Part shown: piece by piece, positions 16,534 to 24,741 of the stretch
Layout: every line of letters begins with the position of its first letter
Numbering within the stretch: the stretch's first letter is position 1
DNA from: VXRN01 sp963664365
GTDB lineage: Bacteria > Chloroflexota > Dehalococcoidia > Lucifugimonadales > UBA1123
Reading direction: 5' to 3'
NCBI GenBank assembly: GCA_963664365.1
Contig: OY761144.1
Coordinates: 1,798,001 to 1,862,000 of the forward strand
Length of the DNA stretch: 64,000 nt
Program-made: the position numbers and the translations under genes
The notes under the pieces: generated by a model
Databases searched by the model: none
Told to the model about the DNA's origin: nothing
Seen by the model: only the letters and a program-made list of their open reading frames with translations

Positions 16534-16908
16534 TCAGCGGCTCGATACGCTCTCTGCGACCTGCTTGGCAGCCGCGCTCAGCATGGGAACCTCCACATCC
16601 ACGAAACCGAAAGTGGTTTCAGTCTCGACAAAGGGTTCATCGACGGTAATGCCCCATTCAGGGTCGAGTACATAGTCGTCATCGAGGGAGAGATGGTACT
16701 CCATTGCGTCTCTGATCGACATGGTTGGTTCGGGCACCGACTCCCCATACTCGACCATGATTTCGACGTGGAACTGGATGGCCTCCCGAATCATCTCTTG
16801 TATCTCGCTCCAGGTATCGGCAGCGCTTACGCAGCCCGGAACATCCGGTGAATAGGCGCCGTAGTTGTTTGGCGTCCGCTCATAGACCACCGCGTACTTG
16901 AGTTTCAT
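16534..16908 (-). CDS. hicB: HicB-family antitoxin
   Basis: The 124-residue protein opens with the HicB partial RNase-H-like fold (YAVVYERTPNNYGAYSPDVPGCVSAADTWSEIQEMIREAI). The rest of the protein is longer than minimal HicB and lacks a clear ribbon-helix-helix, so DNA binding is uncertain. It follows hicA by one base, the usual toxin-first order. HicB binds and blocks the HicA RNase. Confidence 0.85.
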   Translation of the reverse strand: MKLKYAVVYERTPNNYGAYSPDVPGCVSAADTWSEIQEMIREAIQFHVEIMVEYGESVPEPTMSIRDAMEYHLSLDDDYVLDPEWGITVDEPFVETETTFGFVDVEVPMLSAAAKQVAESVSSR

Positions 16909-16909
16909 G

Positions 16910-17104
16910 TTATCTTCCCCTGAGACCTGCTTGTCTTAAAATGTCGCTCCATATTTTCGGATGCATCTCTTTGCTCGGATGACCTGCAATCGTAACAGTC
17001 CCCGATTTTACGGGGTGCTTGTAATGCCGGTGGCTGCCGCGTGTGCGGACATGATACCAGCCATCTCGTCGTACCAAGCGTATGGCCTCTCTAACTTTTG
17101 GCAT
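16910..17104 (-). CDS. hicA: HicA-family mRNA interferase toxin
   Basis: A 64-residue double-stranded-RNA-binding-fold protein with the HicA core RRDGWYHVRTRGSHRHYKHP and a conserved catalytic histidine in GSHRHY, then TVTIAGHPSKEM. HicA cleaves mRNA independent of or on ribosomes. It sits 13 bases after fhs and upstream of hicB and moeA on the same strand, so transcripts probably run through all of them. Confidence 0.85.
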   Translation of the reverse strand: MPKVREAIRLVRRDGWYHVRTRGSHRHYKHPVKSGTVTIAGHPSKEMHPKIWSDILRQAGLRGR

Positions 17105-17117
17105 TGTTTATGTTCGA

Positions 17118-18758
17118 CTATAACCCCAGTATGTTCCCCTCATCGTCAACGTCGAGTTGGCGCGGGGAGCCGGGGAGGCCGGGCATGGTGACTATGCTTC
17201 CAGCGATGGGGTATATGAACCCGGCGCCGACGGATGCGCGAACGTCTGAGACCTGGAACGTGTAGCCTGAGGGTCGGCCCTTTAGCGCGGCGCGGTGGGA
17301 TATGGACAGGTGTGTCTTGGCCATGCAGACGGGCAAGTTGCCCCAGCCGTTGGCCTCGAACTGCCTTAGCAACCTGCGGGCGGCCAGCGACCACTGGACG
17401 TTGTCCGCGTTGTACACTCGCTTGGCGAGAGCCAGTACTTTGTCTCTGATCGGGGCCTCGATTGGGTAGGCGTAGTCTATCTGCGGAGGGTCATCGTCCC
17501 GCGTCGCGTCAACGAGCGCTTCGGCCAACTCGACGCCCCCGGCGCCGCCGTCCGCGAACACAGCGCTTTCGACAGCCGCGAACGCGCCCGCCTCCTCAGC
17601 GCCGCGCTTCAGGATTGCGGTCTCCTCGGCGGTGTCGGTGGGGAAGTGGTTGAGCGCGGCGACGACGGGAAGGTTGAACGAGCGGATCATGCCAATCAGG
17701 TGCTGAAGGTTGGCGAGTCCTTCATGCGCAGCTTCCGGATTCGGAGTATCCAGATCGTTTCGGCGCACTCCGCCGTGGTACTTGACGGCGCGGACGGACG
17801 CCACGATTACCGCGGCGTGGGGTTCAAGTCCGTTGAACCGTGCCTTGATGTGCATGAACTTCTCGAATCCGAGGTCCGCGCCGAAGCCGGCTTCGGAGAG
17901 AACGTAGTCCGCGTATCCGAGGGCGAGCCTGTCTCCGACTACGGACGAGCAGCCGTGCGCGATATTTCCGAAAGGTCCAGCGTGTACGATCACGGGCTGG
18001 CCTTCCGTGGTCTGGACGATGTTGGGCTGTATGGCGTACCTGAGAAGGGACATCATCGAGCCGACGGCTCCAACGTCGTCCGCGGTGACGGGAGTGCGGT
18101 CGGCGGGCCTAGCCTCGTTGGTGTATCCGACGACTATGCGGCTCAGTCTCTCGCGCAGGTCTTGGAGGTCTCTTGAGAGGGCCAGAATAGCCATTATCTC
18201 GGACGCGGTAACGATGTCGAAGCCGCTCTCGCGCACCGGGGCGTTATTTGAGCCGCCGATTCCGGTCATGATGGCGCGAAGGGCGCGGTCCTCGACGTCG
18301 GTGACTCGGCGCCAGGTTATGCCTTCCGGCCTGAAGCCGTCGATCCGGCCGCGCTGCGCCACGTTGTCGGTGAGGGCGGCCAGCAGGTTGTGAGCTGAGC
18401 CGACGGCGTGGGCGTCGCCGGTGAAGTGTATGTTGACCTCATCGTCCGGCTGTATGAGGCTCTTGCCTCCGCCCGTGCCGCCGCCCTTGATCCCGAAAAT
18501 GGGGCCGAGCGAGGGTTCTCTGAGGGTGGAGACTACATTCTTGCCGAGCTTGCCCATCGCCTGGGTCAGGCCGACGGTGGTTGTGGTCTTGCCTTCGCCG
18601 GCGGGCGTGGGCGTGATGCCGGTTACGACGACCATCTTGCCGCGCCTGCCGTCGTCGCGGATGGCGTCGAGGGACACCTTCGCCTTGTAGTGTCCGTAGG
18701 GGATTACGGAGTCCGGACTTAGGCCGAGCTCTTGGGCAACGTCCATTATCGGTCTCAT
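17118..18758 (-). CDS. fhs: Formate-tetrahydrofolate ligase
   Basis: The 546-residue protein has the ATP-binding TPTPAGEGKTTTT loop (50-62), EPSLGPIFGIKGGGTGGG, and the family-wide SNNAPVRE and NHFPTDT segments. It forms 10-formyl-THF from formate, THF and ATP. This joins formate chemistry (fdhA) with folate-dependent purine synthesis (pur cluster at 53-60 kb). It could also be the first step of a methyl-branch pathway, but no other such genes are in the window. A GAGAGG ribosome site precedes the ATG. Confidence 0.95.
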   Translation of the reverse strand: MRPIMDVAQELGLSPDSVIPYGHYKAKVSLDAIRDDGRRGKMVVVTGITPTPAGEGKTTTTVGLTQAMGKLGKNVVSTLREPSLGPIFGIKGGGTGGGKSLIQPDDEVNIHFTGDAHAVGSAHNLLAALTDNVAQRGRIDGFRPEGITWRRVTDVEDRALRAIMTGIGGSNNAPVRESGFDIVTASEIMAILALSRDLQDLRERLSRIVVGYTNEARPADRTPVTADDVGAVGSMMSLLRYAIQPNIVQTTEGQPVIVHAGPFGNIAHGCSSVVGDRLALGYADYVLSEAGFGADLGFEKFMHIKARFNGLEPHAAVIVASVRAVKYHGGVRRNDLDTPNPEAAHEGLANLQHLIGMIRSFNLPVVAALNHFPTDTAEETAILKRGAEEAGAFAAVESAVFADGGAGGVELAEALVDATRDDDPPQIDYAYPIEAPIRDKVLALAKRVYNADNVQWSLAARRLLRQFEANGWGNLPVCMAKTHLSISHRAALKGRPSGYTFQVSDVRASVGAGFIYPIAGSIVTMPGLPGSPRQLDVDDEGNILGL

Positions 18759-18873
18759 GGGTCAGCCTCTCTATCGCAATATCCGCGGCGACTGTTTGAG
18801 TGTCTCACAGGGAATATCTGTCGGTCAGTTACGATGAAAATTGTAGCACAGAACCGCAATTCTTGGACTCCTC

Positions 18874-18901
18874 TCGACTAAAGCCCGAAAAGCGATATAA
18901 T
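18874..18901 (+). promoter_or_regulatory. Promoter of the duplicated-domain gene
   Basis: A perfect TATAAT lies at 18896-18901, with TCGACT (four of six matches to TTGACA) at 18874-18879 and a 16-base spacer. The predicted start of transcription near 18908 leaves a leader of about 20 bases before the ATG at 18929. This excludes the longer upstream reading frame as the real start. Confidence 0.55.
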
Positions 18902-18928
18902 GGCCCCATTCCAAGAGAGGTGACAGGC

Positions 18929-19723
18929 ATGAAAGAGCGTGGAGACACTATTATCGGCGAAGGCGCGATAAAGTTCGGAATCGAGTACAGGGACCTGCTG
19001 TCCGACCAAGGTGTTTGCGTTCACGTGCTGGGAGACGTGAGCGAAGACGATGAGCACGAGCTTTTGAGGTTCGACTGCTTCGACCACGAGCCGCACTATC
19101 ATTACGGGCCGCAGAAGCGGAACGAGCGGCTGATGTTGGACAAGACGACTGCGGGCGACTCGCTGGACTGGACTCTCCAGCAGATACGGACTCGGCTGCC
19201 GGAGATGATCGAGCGCGCGGGCTATCCCGAGCTTGCCGAGGCAGCGGGCGGCAGCGACTTGGGCGACGCGATGGACGAGTTGGAGGCGCAGTCGCGCAAG
19301 CTGGCGGTGGACGGACGCAGCACAGTGATTCACAACCGGGGAGACGTCGTGCTGGAAGCGGGGCCTGTGCGGTTCGGCGTCGAGTTTCGGCAGCTTGGCA
19401 ACGACCGGGGCGTGGCGATTCACGTTCTGGGCGACGTGTCGGGGGAAGAGGTCGAACTTCTGACGTTCGACTGCTTCGAGCGCGCGCCGCACTACCACTA
19501 CGGTCCGCGCGCCAAGAACCAGCGTCTCTACTTGGACCGGACCACCGTTCCGGACCCCTTGGGCTGGGCGCTGGATCTGTTCAAGGGCGGCAAGCTGGGG
19601 CCGATGCTGGACAGGGCGGGGTATTCCGACCACGCATCGAGGTTGAATCCTGTGCTGGTGGCCGACGCCGTTGGAGAGCTCGAGACCCGCTCCAGGGAGA
19701 TGGAGTCGGCGAACGCGCAGTAG
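18929..19723 (+). CDS. Protein with two tandem copies of an unknown ~120-residue domain
   Basis: The start at 18929 is chosen because GAGAGGTG lies just upstream and a TATAAT promoter is placed suitably. The 264-residue product contains two homologous halves (about 8-127 and 138-257). Each has KFGIEYRDL / RFGVEFRQL, VHVLGDVS, FDCF, PHYHYG (55-60 and 177-182), LDKTT / LDRTT and a final ERAGY / DRAGY helix. The PHYHYG histidines and FDCF cysteine could bind metal. I do not recognise the family. It is divergent from fhs. Confidence 0.8.
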   Translation: MKERGDTIIGEGAIKFGIEYRDLLSDQGVCVHVLGDVSEDDEHELLRFDCFDHEPHYHYGPQKRNERLMLDKTTAGDSLDWTLQQIRTRLPEMIERAGYPELAEAAGGSDLGDAMDELEAQSRKLAVDGRSTVIHNRGDVVLEAGPVRFGVEFRQLGNDRGVAIHVLGDVSGEEVELLTFDCFERAPHYHYGPRAKNQRLYLDRTTVPDPLGWALDLFKGGKLGPMLDRAGYSDHASRLNPVLVADAVGELETRSREMESANAQ

Positions 19724-19753
19724 AGGCCGGGTTCGCAGCTTAGGATAAACGAC

Positions 19754-19793
19754 GTGAGGAGTGGGGGGAGTGCATAACCCCTCGGCTCCTCAC
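19754..19793 (+). terminator. Hairpin after the duplicated-domain gene, possible terminator
   Basis: GTGAGGAG (19754-19761) pairs with CTCCTCAC (19786-19793), with an inner GGGG/CCCC pairing. There is no U-run after it, so rho-independent termination is only possible, not clear. Confidence 0.35.
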
Positions 19794-19849
19794 ATCTCTC
19801 TCCCTGCTAGCACCGTCTCCAGATAGTTCCGACTATTCAGAAAATCACC

Positions 19850-20114
19850 CTCAACTCTGGATTCCGGCCCCGAATCGAGTACGGGGCAGGCTCTTCGCCG
19901 GAATCACCATGGCCTTGTCAGGCCACATAAGAGGATGAAAATGGCGTGGCCCAGCCCCGGGCCTCTCTGGATTCCGGCCTTCGCCGGAATCACCATGGCC
20001 TTGTCAGGCCACATAAGAGGATGAAAATGGCGTGGCCCAGCCCCGGGCCTCTCTGGATTCCGGCCTTCGCCGGAATCACCATGGCCTTGTCAGGCCACAT
20101 AAGAGGGATGAAAA
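19850..20114. repeat. 86-bp direct tandem repeat with palindromic cores, left of the IS110 element
   Basis: The motif ATGGCCTTGTCAGGCCAC occurs at 19909, 19995 and 20081, giving an exact 86-base period. Each unit carries the palindrome ATTCCGG-CCTTCG-CCGGAAT and a GGCCTTGTCAGGCC hairpin. A related copy is at 23098-23290. The array is cut on the right by the IS110-family element. It is non-coding. Confidence 0.9.
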
Positions 20115-20118
20115 TGTC

Positions 20119-20298
20119 TTGGCGCCGGACGGTACAACTAGGGCGGTAGTCATTGGTGCCACGAGCCCGTGCCGGAATCTGCCTGGGAGGCTGGCAGGAA
20201 CATAAGATTGTCGCCCCGCTACTGCGGTGAGCACGCATGGTAAAGTCGTTGAGAGAACAGCCTCCCACCGGCCGGCAGCTAGTCTCAGGAGGAGAAGT
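20119..20298 (+). ncRNA. Candidate bridge-RNA region of the IS110 element
   Basis: About 180 bases between the left end and the transposase start do not code. Members of the IS110 group carry a bridge RNA in this position that specifies target and donor DNA. The region has possible stems, for example CTGGGAGGCTGGCAG, and GCCTCCCACCGGCCGGCAGC later on. The RNA is predicted from position alone; no loops were assigned. Confidence 0.35.
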
Positions 20299-21507
20299 AT
20301 GGAAGTCGTACATGAACGGTGCTGTGGCCTGGACGTACATAAGAAGTCGGTGGTGGCCTGTGTAATAACGGGTGAGTCTCATCAGACGAGGACGTTTGGC
20401 ACAACGACGCGCCAGCTTGTGAAGTTGTCTGAGTGGCTTCGGCAGCAAGGTGTCACTCATGTGGCAATGGAGAGCACTGGGATCTACTGGAAGCCTGTCG
20501 TCAACCTTCTGGAGGAGGAGTTCACTGTCTGGGTGGTCAACGCGCATCACATCAAGACGGTGCCGGGCCGCAAGACCGACGTCAAGGATGCCGAATGGAT
20601 AGCCGACTTGCTGCGGCACGGGTTGTTGAAGCCCAGCTTTATCCCGGAGCGTGAGCAGCGTGAGCTTCGGGAGTTGGTGCGCTACCGGCGGAGCTTGGTC
20701 CAAGAGAGGTCGCGAGAGGCCAACAGGATACAAAAGGTACTTGAGGGTGCCAACATCAAGTTGGGATCGGTAGCTACCGACGTGCTGGGGGTGTCTGGCA
20801 GGATGATGCTGACTGCCCTCGCTGATGGAGAGGAAGACCCGAAGGTGCTGGCAGACATGGCCAAGGGACGGCTTAGGGAGAAGCTCGATGCGCTGGAAGA
20901 GGCCCTGGAGGGCGTGGTGGGGTCTCACCAGCGCTTCATGTTGGCCACCCAGTTGCGACGCCTCAGCACCTTGGACGCCGATGTTGAGAGACTGGACGCG
21001 GAGGTGTCTCGGAGGGTTCACCAGCACAGGGATGTCATACAGGTGGTCGATACCATCCCTGGGGTGGGCCGTCGCACCGCTGAGACAATCGTGGCGGAGA
21101 TGGGTACCGACATGGACAGGTTTGCCACGCCCGGACACTTGGCCTCGTGGGCTGGGGTGAGTCCTGGGAACAAGCGAAGCGCAGACAGGAGCAAGCGAAG
21201 CCCGGTCAAGAAGGGCAACAACTCGCTTCAGTCGGCCTTGGTGGAAGCTGCCAGGGCTGCCTCCCGGACCAAAACCTACCTGGGAGCACAGTACCACCGC
21301 CTGGCTCGACGCATCGGAGCCAACAAAGCCGCCATGGCCGTCGCCCACTCCATCGCCGTCATTCTCCACTCCATCATCAAGAACAAGGAGCCTTTCGTGG
21401 ACCTGGGACACAACTACTTTGAAGAGCGCGACAAGACCGCCATCGCCCGCAGAGCTGTTCGCCAACTCGAACGGCTGGGGCACAGAGTCACCCTGCAAGC
21501 TGCCTGA
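20299..21507 (+). CDS. IS110-family transposase
   Basis: The start at 20299 follows CAGGAGGAG. The 402-residue protein has an N-terminal RuvC-like DEDD domain: D12 (GLDVHKKSVV), E58 (AMESTGIYW), D94 and D97 (KTDVKDAEW). The C-terminal Transposase_20 domain has a helix-hairpin-helix (TIPGVGRRTAETI, ~252-264) and the serine-containing ASWAGVSPGNKRSADR segment (~282-297). The gene is intact and thus potentially active. The element acts as a bridge-RNA-guided recombinase in characterised relatives. Confidence 0.93.
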   Translation: MEVVHERCCGLDVHKKSVVACVITGESHQTRTFGTTTRQLVKLSEWLRQQGVTHVAMESTGIYWKPVVNLLEEEFTVWVVNAHHIKTVPGRKTDVKDAEWIADLLRHGLLKPSFIPEREQRELRELVRYRRSLVQERSREANRIQKVLEGANIKLGSVATDVLGVSGRMMLTALADGEEDPKVLADMAKGRLREKLDALEEALEGVVGSHQRFMLATQLRRLSTLDADVERLDAEVSRRVHQHRDVIQVVDTIPGVGRRTAETIVAEMGTDMDRFATPGHLASWAGVSPGNKRSADRSKRSPVKKGNNSLQSALVEAARAASRTKTYLGAQYHRLARRIGANKAAMAVAHSIAVILHSIIKNKEPFVDLGHNYFEERDKTAIARRAVRQLERLGHRVTLQAA

Positions 21508-21512
21508 ATTGT

Positions 21513-21586
21513 CTATTTTCATGGTAATGACGGTTTGGTTGGTGTGGCTGCTATTTTCATGATAATGACGGGTGAAGGCCGCTAGG
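21513..21586. repeat. Repeat sequence right of the IS110 element
   Basis: Two direct copies of a TATTTTCATG(G/A)TAATGACGG sequence (near 21513 and 21551) are separated by GTTTGGTTGGTGTGGCTGC. The same block occurs at 23228-23275, where it continues into the dispersed element without an IS. It represents the right half of the array that the IS interrupts. Confidence 0.75.
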
Positions 21587-23029
21587 CTAGTCCAGATCCC
21601 ACAGCCGCTTCTGCGTTGCAAAGACGCAGGCGACGACGACTATCAGCGCGACTCCAAGGACCGCCATGACGGCTCGTTCTCCGATGATGTCGGCGGCGAG
21701 TCCGGCGGGCAGCACTCCAAGAGGCATGAGGCCGTAGTTCATCATGAAGACGCTCATGACTCTGCCTCGGTAGCGGTCGTCGGAAGCCTCCATTATCAGG
21801 CCCATGTTGACGGTGCGGCGTCCGGCGTCTCCAAGTCCCATGAGCAGCATGATGACCGCTGCCGCGGCGTAGTACGGAATGGCGGCGACCAGCGTTAGCG
21901 CCCCGCCGGTGAAGAACGCTCCGACCATTAGAAGAATGCCTCTGCGCCAGGCTCCCATGGCGGCGACGGCGAGCGATCCGGCAAGCGCGCCCGCTCCCAT
22001 GATGGCTACCAGAAGGCCCATCGAGTCCGGGCCTCTGCCGTAAACGTCCACGACGAACACGGGCAGCAGGGACATGAACGGCGCGTACATCAGGGTGGTC
22101 GCGAGTCCGACGATCAGCAGGACCAAGACCAGCGAGTTCCCGCGAATGTAGGTCAGACCCTCGCCGATTTCATTCAGCAGGGGACGTTTTCGCGCGGTCT
22201 CGCTCCGTTCGGAGGTCTTGATCGGTACGGTCAGCGCGATCGAGGCTAGGCACATGGCGGCGATCACGAAGTAAACGTTTTCAGGGCCGGCGAGGGCATA
22301 GAGTCCGCCGGCTATGGCCGGGGCCGCAAGCGTCATCGCGCTCATTCCGGCGGAGTTCAGCGCCATCGCGTTGGTGATCTTCTCGGGGCCGACGATGTTC
22401 GGGATGAACGCTTGACGGGCAGGCATCATGAACGCCCAGACCGCTCCCTGGAGCACAGAGACGGTCAGAAGGTGATACCACTCGATCCGGCCTATCGCGA
22501 TCAATATCCCCACCAAGAGCGCAAGCGCGCCGACGATTATCTGTCCTATCTGGATCAGCTTCTTTCTCTCGACGCGGTCGGCGATGGCGCCGCCGAACAG
22601 GGCCAAAGTAAGCATAGGGAAGGCGGAGCCGGCGGAGACGATTCCGAGCAGCGACGCGGAGCCGGTGATGTCGTACACGAGGTAGCCGCGCGCGAGCATC
22701 TGCATTTGCATCCCGCCCATCAGCACGATCATTCCGAGCCAGAAGAACAGGAAGTCGCGGTTTCTCAGAGACGAGAAGGTCCGCTTCCATCCCTGCTCTT
22801 CGCGCGGGGGAAGATGCAGGGCAGGGGCCGGAGATTGGCGCGAAGATGCGTCTTCAGTCTTGGGCGCAGGCCGCTTGTCGGAACCGGAAGTCGGTTCGGC
22901 GGCGCGGCCGGAGTACACTCCGTTGGCATGAGGGGCGGCTGCGCCTGGAATCGGACTCTTTATTTCGACTGACGTATTGGTGGAAGTTTCATCAATATGG
23001 GATTCAGATTTCAGTGAAATTATTTTCAT
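21587..23029 (-). CDS. Major facilitator superfamily transporter
   Basis: The 480-residue membrane protein has an ~85-residue polar, Pro/Ser-rich N-terminal tail, then about 12 hydrophobic segments from residue 90 on. The GGAIADRVERKK loop between the second and third helices and its counterpart AADIIGERAV mark an EntS/DUF894-like MFS exporter. Substrate is unknown. The cytoplasmic tail is unusually long and may be partly spurious, though the start lies close to the upstream repeat element. The stop lies beside the repeat block right of the IS. Confidence 0.85.
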   Translation of the reverse strand: MKIISLKSESHIDETSTNTSVEIKSPIPGAAAPHANGVYSGRAAEPTSGSDKRPAPKTEDASSRQSPAPALHLPPREEQGWKRTFSSLRNRDFLFFWLGMIVLMGGMQMQMLARGYLVYDITGSASLLGIVSAGSAFPMLTLALFGGAIADRVERKKLIQIGQIIVGALALLVGILIAIGRIEWYHLLTVSVLQGAVWAFMMPARQAFIPNIVGPEKITNAMALNSAGMSAMTLAAPAIAGGLYALAGPENVYFVIAAMCLASIALTVPIKTSERSETARKRPLLNEIGEGLTYIRGNSLVLVLLIVGLATTLMYAPFMSLLPVFVVDVYGRGPDSMGLLVAIMGAGALAGSLAVAAMGAWRRGILLMVGAFFTGGALTLVAAIPYYAAAAVIMLLMGLGDAGRRTVNMGLIMEASDDRYRGRVMSVFMMNYGLMPLGVLPAGLAADIIGERAVMAVLGVALIVVVACVFATQKRLWDLD

Positions 23030-23097
23030 GAACTAATTGTATATGATTACGCCACCCGATGCAAGGGATTGTACTCTGGACAACGTGTCCCAGATTA

Positions 23098-23290
23098 GTA
23101 GGCGGCACTCTACCCCCACCCCTGGATTCCGGCCTTCGCCGGAATCACCATGGCCTTGTCAGGCCACATAAGAGGGATGAAAATGGCGTGGCCCAGCCCC
23201 GGGCCTCTCTGGATTCCGGCCTTCGCCGGAATGACGGTTTGGTTGGTGTGGCTGCTATTTTCATGGTAATGACGGGCGAGTAGGCCTACC
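23098..23290. repeat. Dispersed palindromic repeat element, long form
   Basis: The outer sequence GTAGGCGGCACTCTAC (from 23098) is partly inverted at the right end (GAGTAGGCCTAC, ending 23289). Inside are two ATTCCGG...CCGGAAT palindromes and one copy of the 86-base unit seen at 19850-20114, followed by the TATTTTCATGG block. Short form at 38848-38919; reverse form at 35661-35729. It fills the space between the MFS gene and aroC; the remaining 240 bases before aroC show no other feature. Confidence 0.85.
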
Positions 23291-23529
23291 AATCCCGTAT
23301 CGGAGTACGGGACATGCTTGGGACAGTCTCTACTCCGGATGGGAAGGAGAATTGGGACTCTTTCAAAATCGTTCCAGAGAGAGAATGGGCCCGGACTACC
23401 AGCCGCACTCGTTCGCCGGAGCGAAAGGCGCTGGCAGGTGTTCAACCCGGGCCCGTCGTGTGGCGATTCAATGGTAACATATCCGGTACAGTTAGAGGGG
23501 CGGGGCCAAACCGTCCGACGAGGCATTAC

Positions 23530-24615
23530 ATGGCAAACTCTTTTGGGCGACTGTTCAGGATCACAACTTGGGGCGAGTCTCACGGCCAGGCGGTCGGCGT
23601 CAGCGTCGATGGATGTCCGCCGCGACTGCCTCTGACTGAGGAGGACATACAGCGAGAGTTGGACCGCCGCAGGCCGGGGCAGAGTATCATCTCCACGCAA
23701 CGGCGCGAGGGCGATCAGGCCGAGATACTCTCCGGCGTGTTCGATGGGCTTACGCTTGGGACTCCTATCCAGATAACGGTCTGGAACCGGGACGCGAGAA
23801 GCCGCGACTACGAGGAGATGCGTTTGAAGTATCGGCCATCTCACGCGGACTATACCTACCAAGCCAAGTACGGAATCCGCAACTGGATGGGCGGCGGACG
23901 GGCGAGCGCTCGGGAGACGATCGGACGCGTCGCCGGAGGGGCTATCGGCAAGAAGATACTCGACCGGAGGTTTGGAGTCGAGATCGTCGCGTACGTCAAG
24001 AGGGTGGCTGACCTCGAGGCAGAGGTCGATCCCGACCACGCAACGACCGCAGAGGTCGAGGAGACCATGGTGCGCTGCCCGGATCCGGACATGGCTCAGC
24101 GAATGATCGAGCGAATCCAGCAGGCGCGCAAGGACGGCGACTCGCTGGGCGGCGTAGTCGAGTGCGTCGCGCGGAACGTTCCGGCAGGACTCGGGGAGCC
24201 TGTGTTCGACAAGCTGGAGGCCGATCTTGCCAAGGGGATGCTGTCGCTTCCGGCGAGCAAGGCGTTCGAGGTCGGCTCCGGTTTCGCGGGAACGTACCTG
24301 ACCGGCTCGCAGCACAACGACCCGTTCTACAATGAAGCTGGACGCATCCGAACGCGCACCAACAACTCCGGCGGTATCCAAGGGGGAATATCCAACGGAG
24401 AGAACATCGTGATACGGGTCGGATTCAAGCCGACGGCCACCATCATGAAGGAGCAAGAGACCGTGGACGTCGAGGGCAATCCGACCACGCTGAAGGGCAG
24501 GGGACGTCATGACCCGTGCGTCCTTCCTCGCGCTGTACCGATGGTTGAGTCCATGATGGCACTCGTTCTTACCGACCATGCTTTGCGACAGTCCGCGGTC
24601 GGGGGTTGGGAGTAG
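23530..24615 (+). CDS. aroC: Chorismate synthase
   Basis: The start MANSFGRLFRITTWGESHG at 23530 matches the family N-terminus and has an ACGAGG ribosome site; the frame is open 72 codons further upstream but that part is unrelated. The 361-residue protein keeps the FMN-binding signatures GESHG, RPSHADYTY, GGGRASARET and GGIQGGISNGENI. It converts EPSP to chorismate. No other aro genes are adjacent. It converges on the SDR gene at 24742. Confidence 0.95.
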   Translation: MANSFGRLFRITTWGESHGQAVGVSVDGCPPRLPLTEEDIQRELDRRRPGQSIISTQRREGDQAEILSGVFDGLTLGTPIQITVWNRDARSRDYEEMRLKYRPSHADYTYQAKYGIRNWMGGGRASARETIGRVAGGAIGKKILDRRFGVEIVAYVKRVADLEAEVDPDHATTAEVEETMVRCPDPDMAQRMIERIQQARKDGDSLGGVVECVARNVPAGLGEPVFDKLEADLAKGMLSLPASKAFEVGSGFAGTYLTGSQHNDPFYNEAGRIRTRTNNSGGIQGGISNGENIVIRVGFKPTATIMKEQETVDVEGNPTTLKGRGRHDPCVLPRAVPMVESMMALVLTDHALRQSAVGGWE

Positions 24616-24663
24616 TTGTCTGCCTCGAACCTCAATGCGGAGATTTCACCCTCACCTCACTCC

Positions 24664-24690
24664 TCTCCCATCAAGGGAGAAGAGAATTTT
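24664..24690 (+). terminator. Possible terminator after aroC
   Basis: TCTCCC-ATCAA-GGGAGA forms a six-base-pair hairpin at 24664-24680, followed by AGAGAATTTT. The T-run is short and slightly displaced. The same CTCTCCC...GGGAG motif is a recurrent repeat in this genome (compare 50175 and 50226), so it could also be a dispersed repeat. Confidence 0.4.
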
Positions 24691-24741
24691 GTTCTACCTG
24701 GCTCAATTGTACCAAATGTTCGAGGTCGTCGCAAGCTGCCT

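Larger units (their letters stand above)
20112..21515 (+). mobile_element. IS110-family insertion sequence inside a palindromic-repeat array
   Basis: A complete IS110-type transposase gene is flanked by interrupted repeat sequence. The left flank ends around 20112-20118 after the shared GGATGAAAATG; repeat-related sequence resumes around 21513 (TATTTTCATGG). No terminal inverted repeats or target duplications are evident, as expected for IS110. The ends are given to within about 10 bases because the empty site cannot be rebuilt exactly from other copies. Confidence 0.8.

Noticed and set aside
18800..18928. Upstream extension of the duplicated-domain gene
   Set aside because: A TATAAT promoter lies inside it and a good ribosome site precedes the ATG at 18929.
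18759..18928. Folate riboswitch upstream of fhs
   Set aside because: I looked for a conserved THF-type structure in the minus-strand leader and could not see one.
19850..20114. Possible CRISPR array
   Set aside because: Units are directly adjacent with an 86-base period and no variable spacers; no cas genes.
19990..21621. Long minus-strand open frame of 543 codons across the IS110 element
   Set aside because: It is antisense to an intact transposase with clear family motifs, and runs into repeats at both ends; a shadow of GC-rich codon use.
23314..23529. 72-codon extension of aroC
   Set aside because: Runs back into the region next to the palindromic repeat; chorismate synthase homology begins exactly at ATG 23530.
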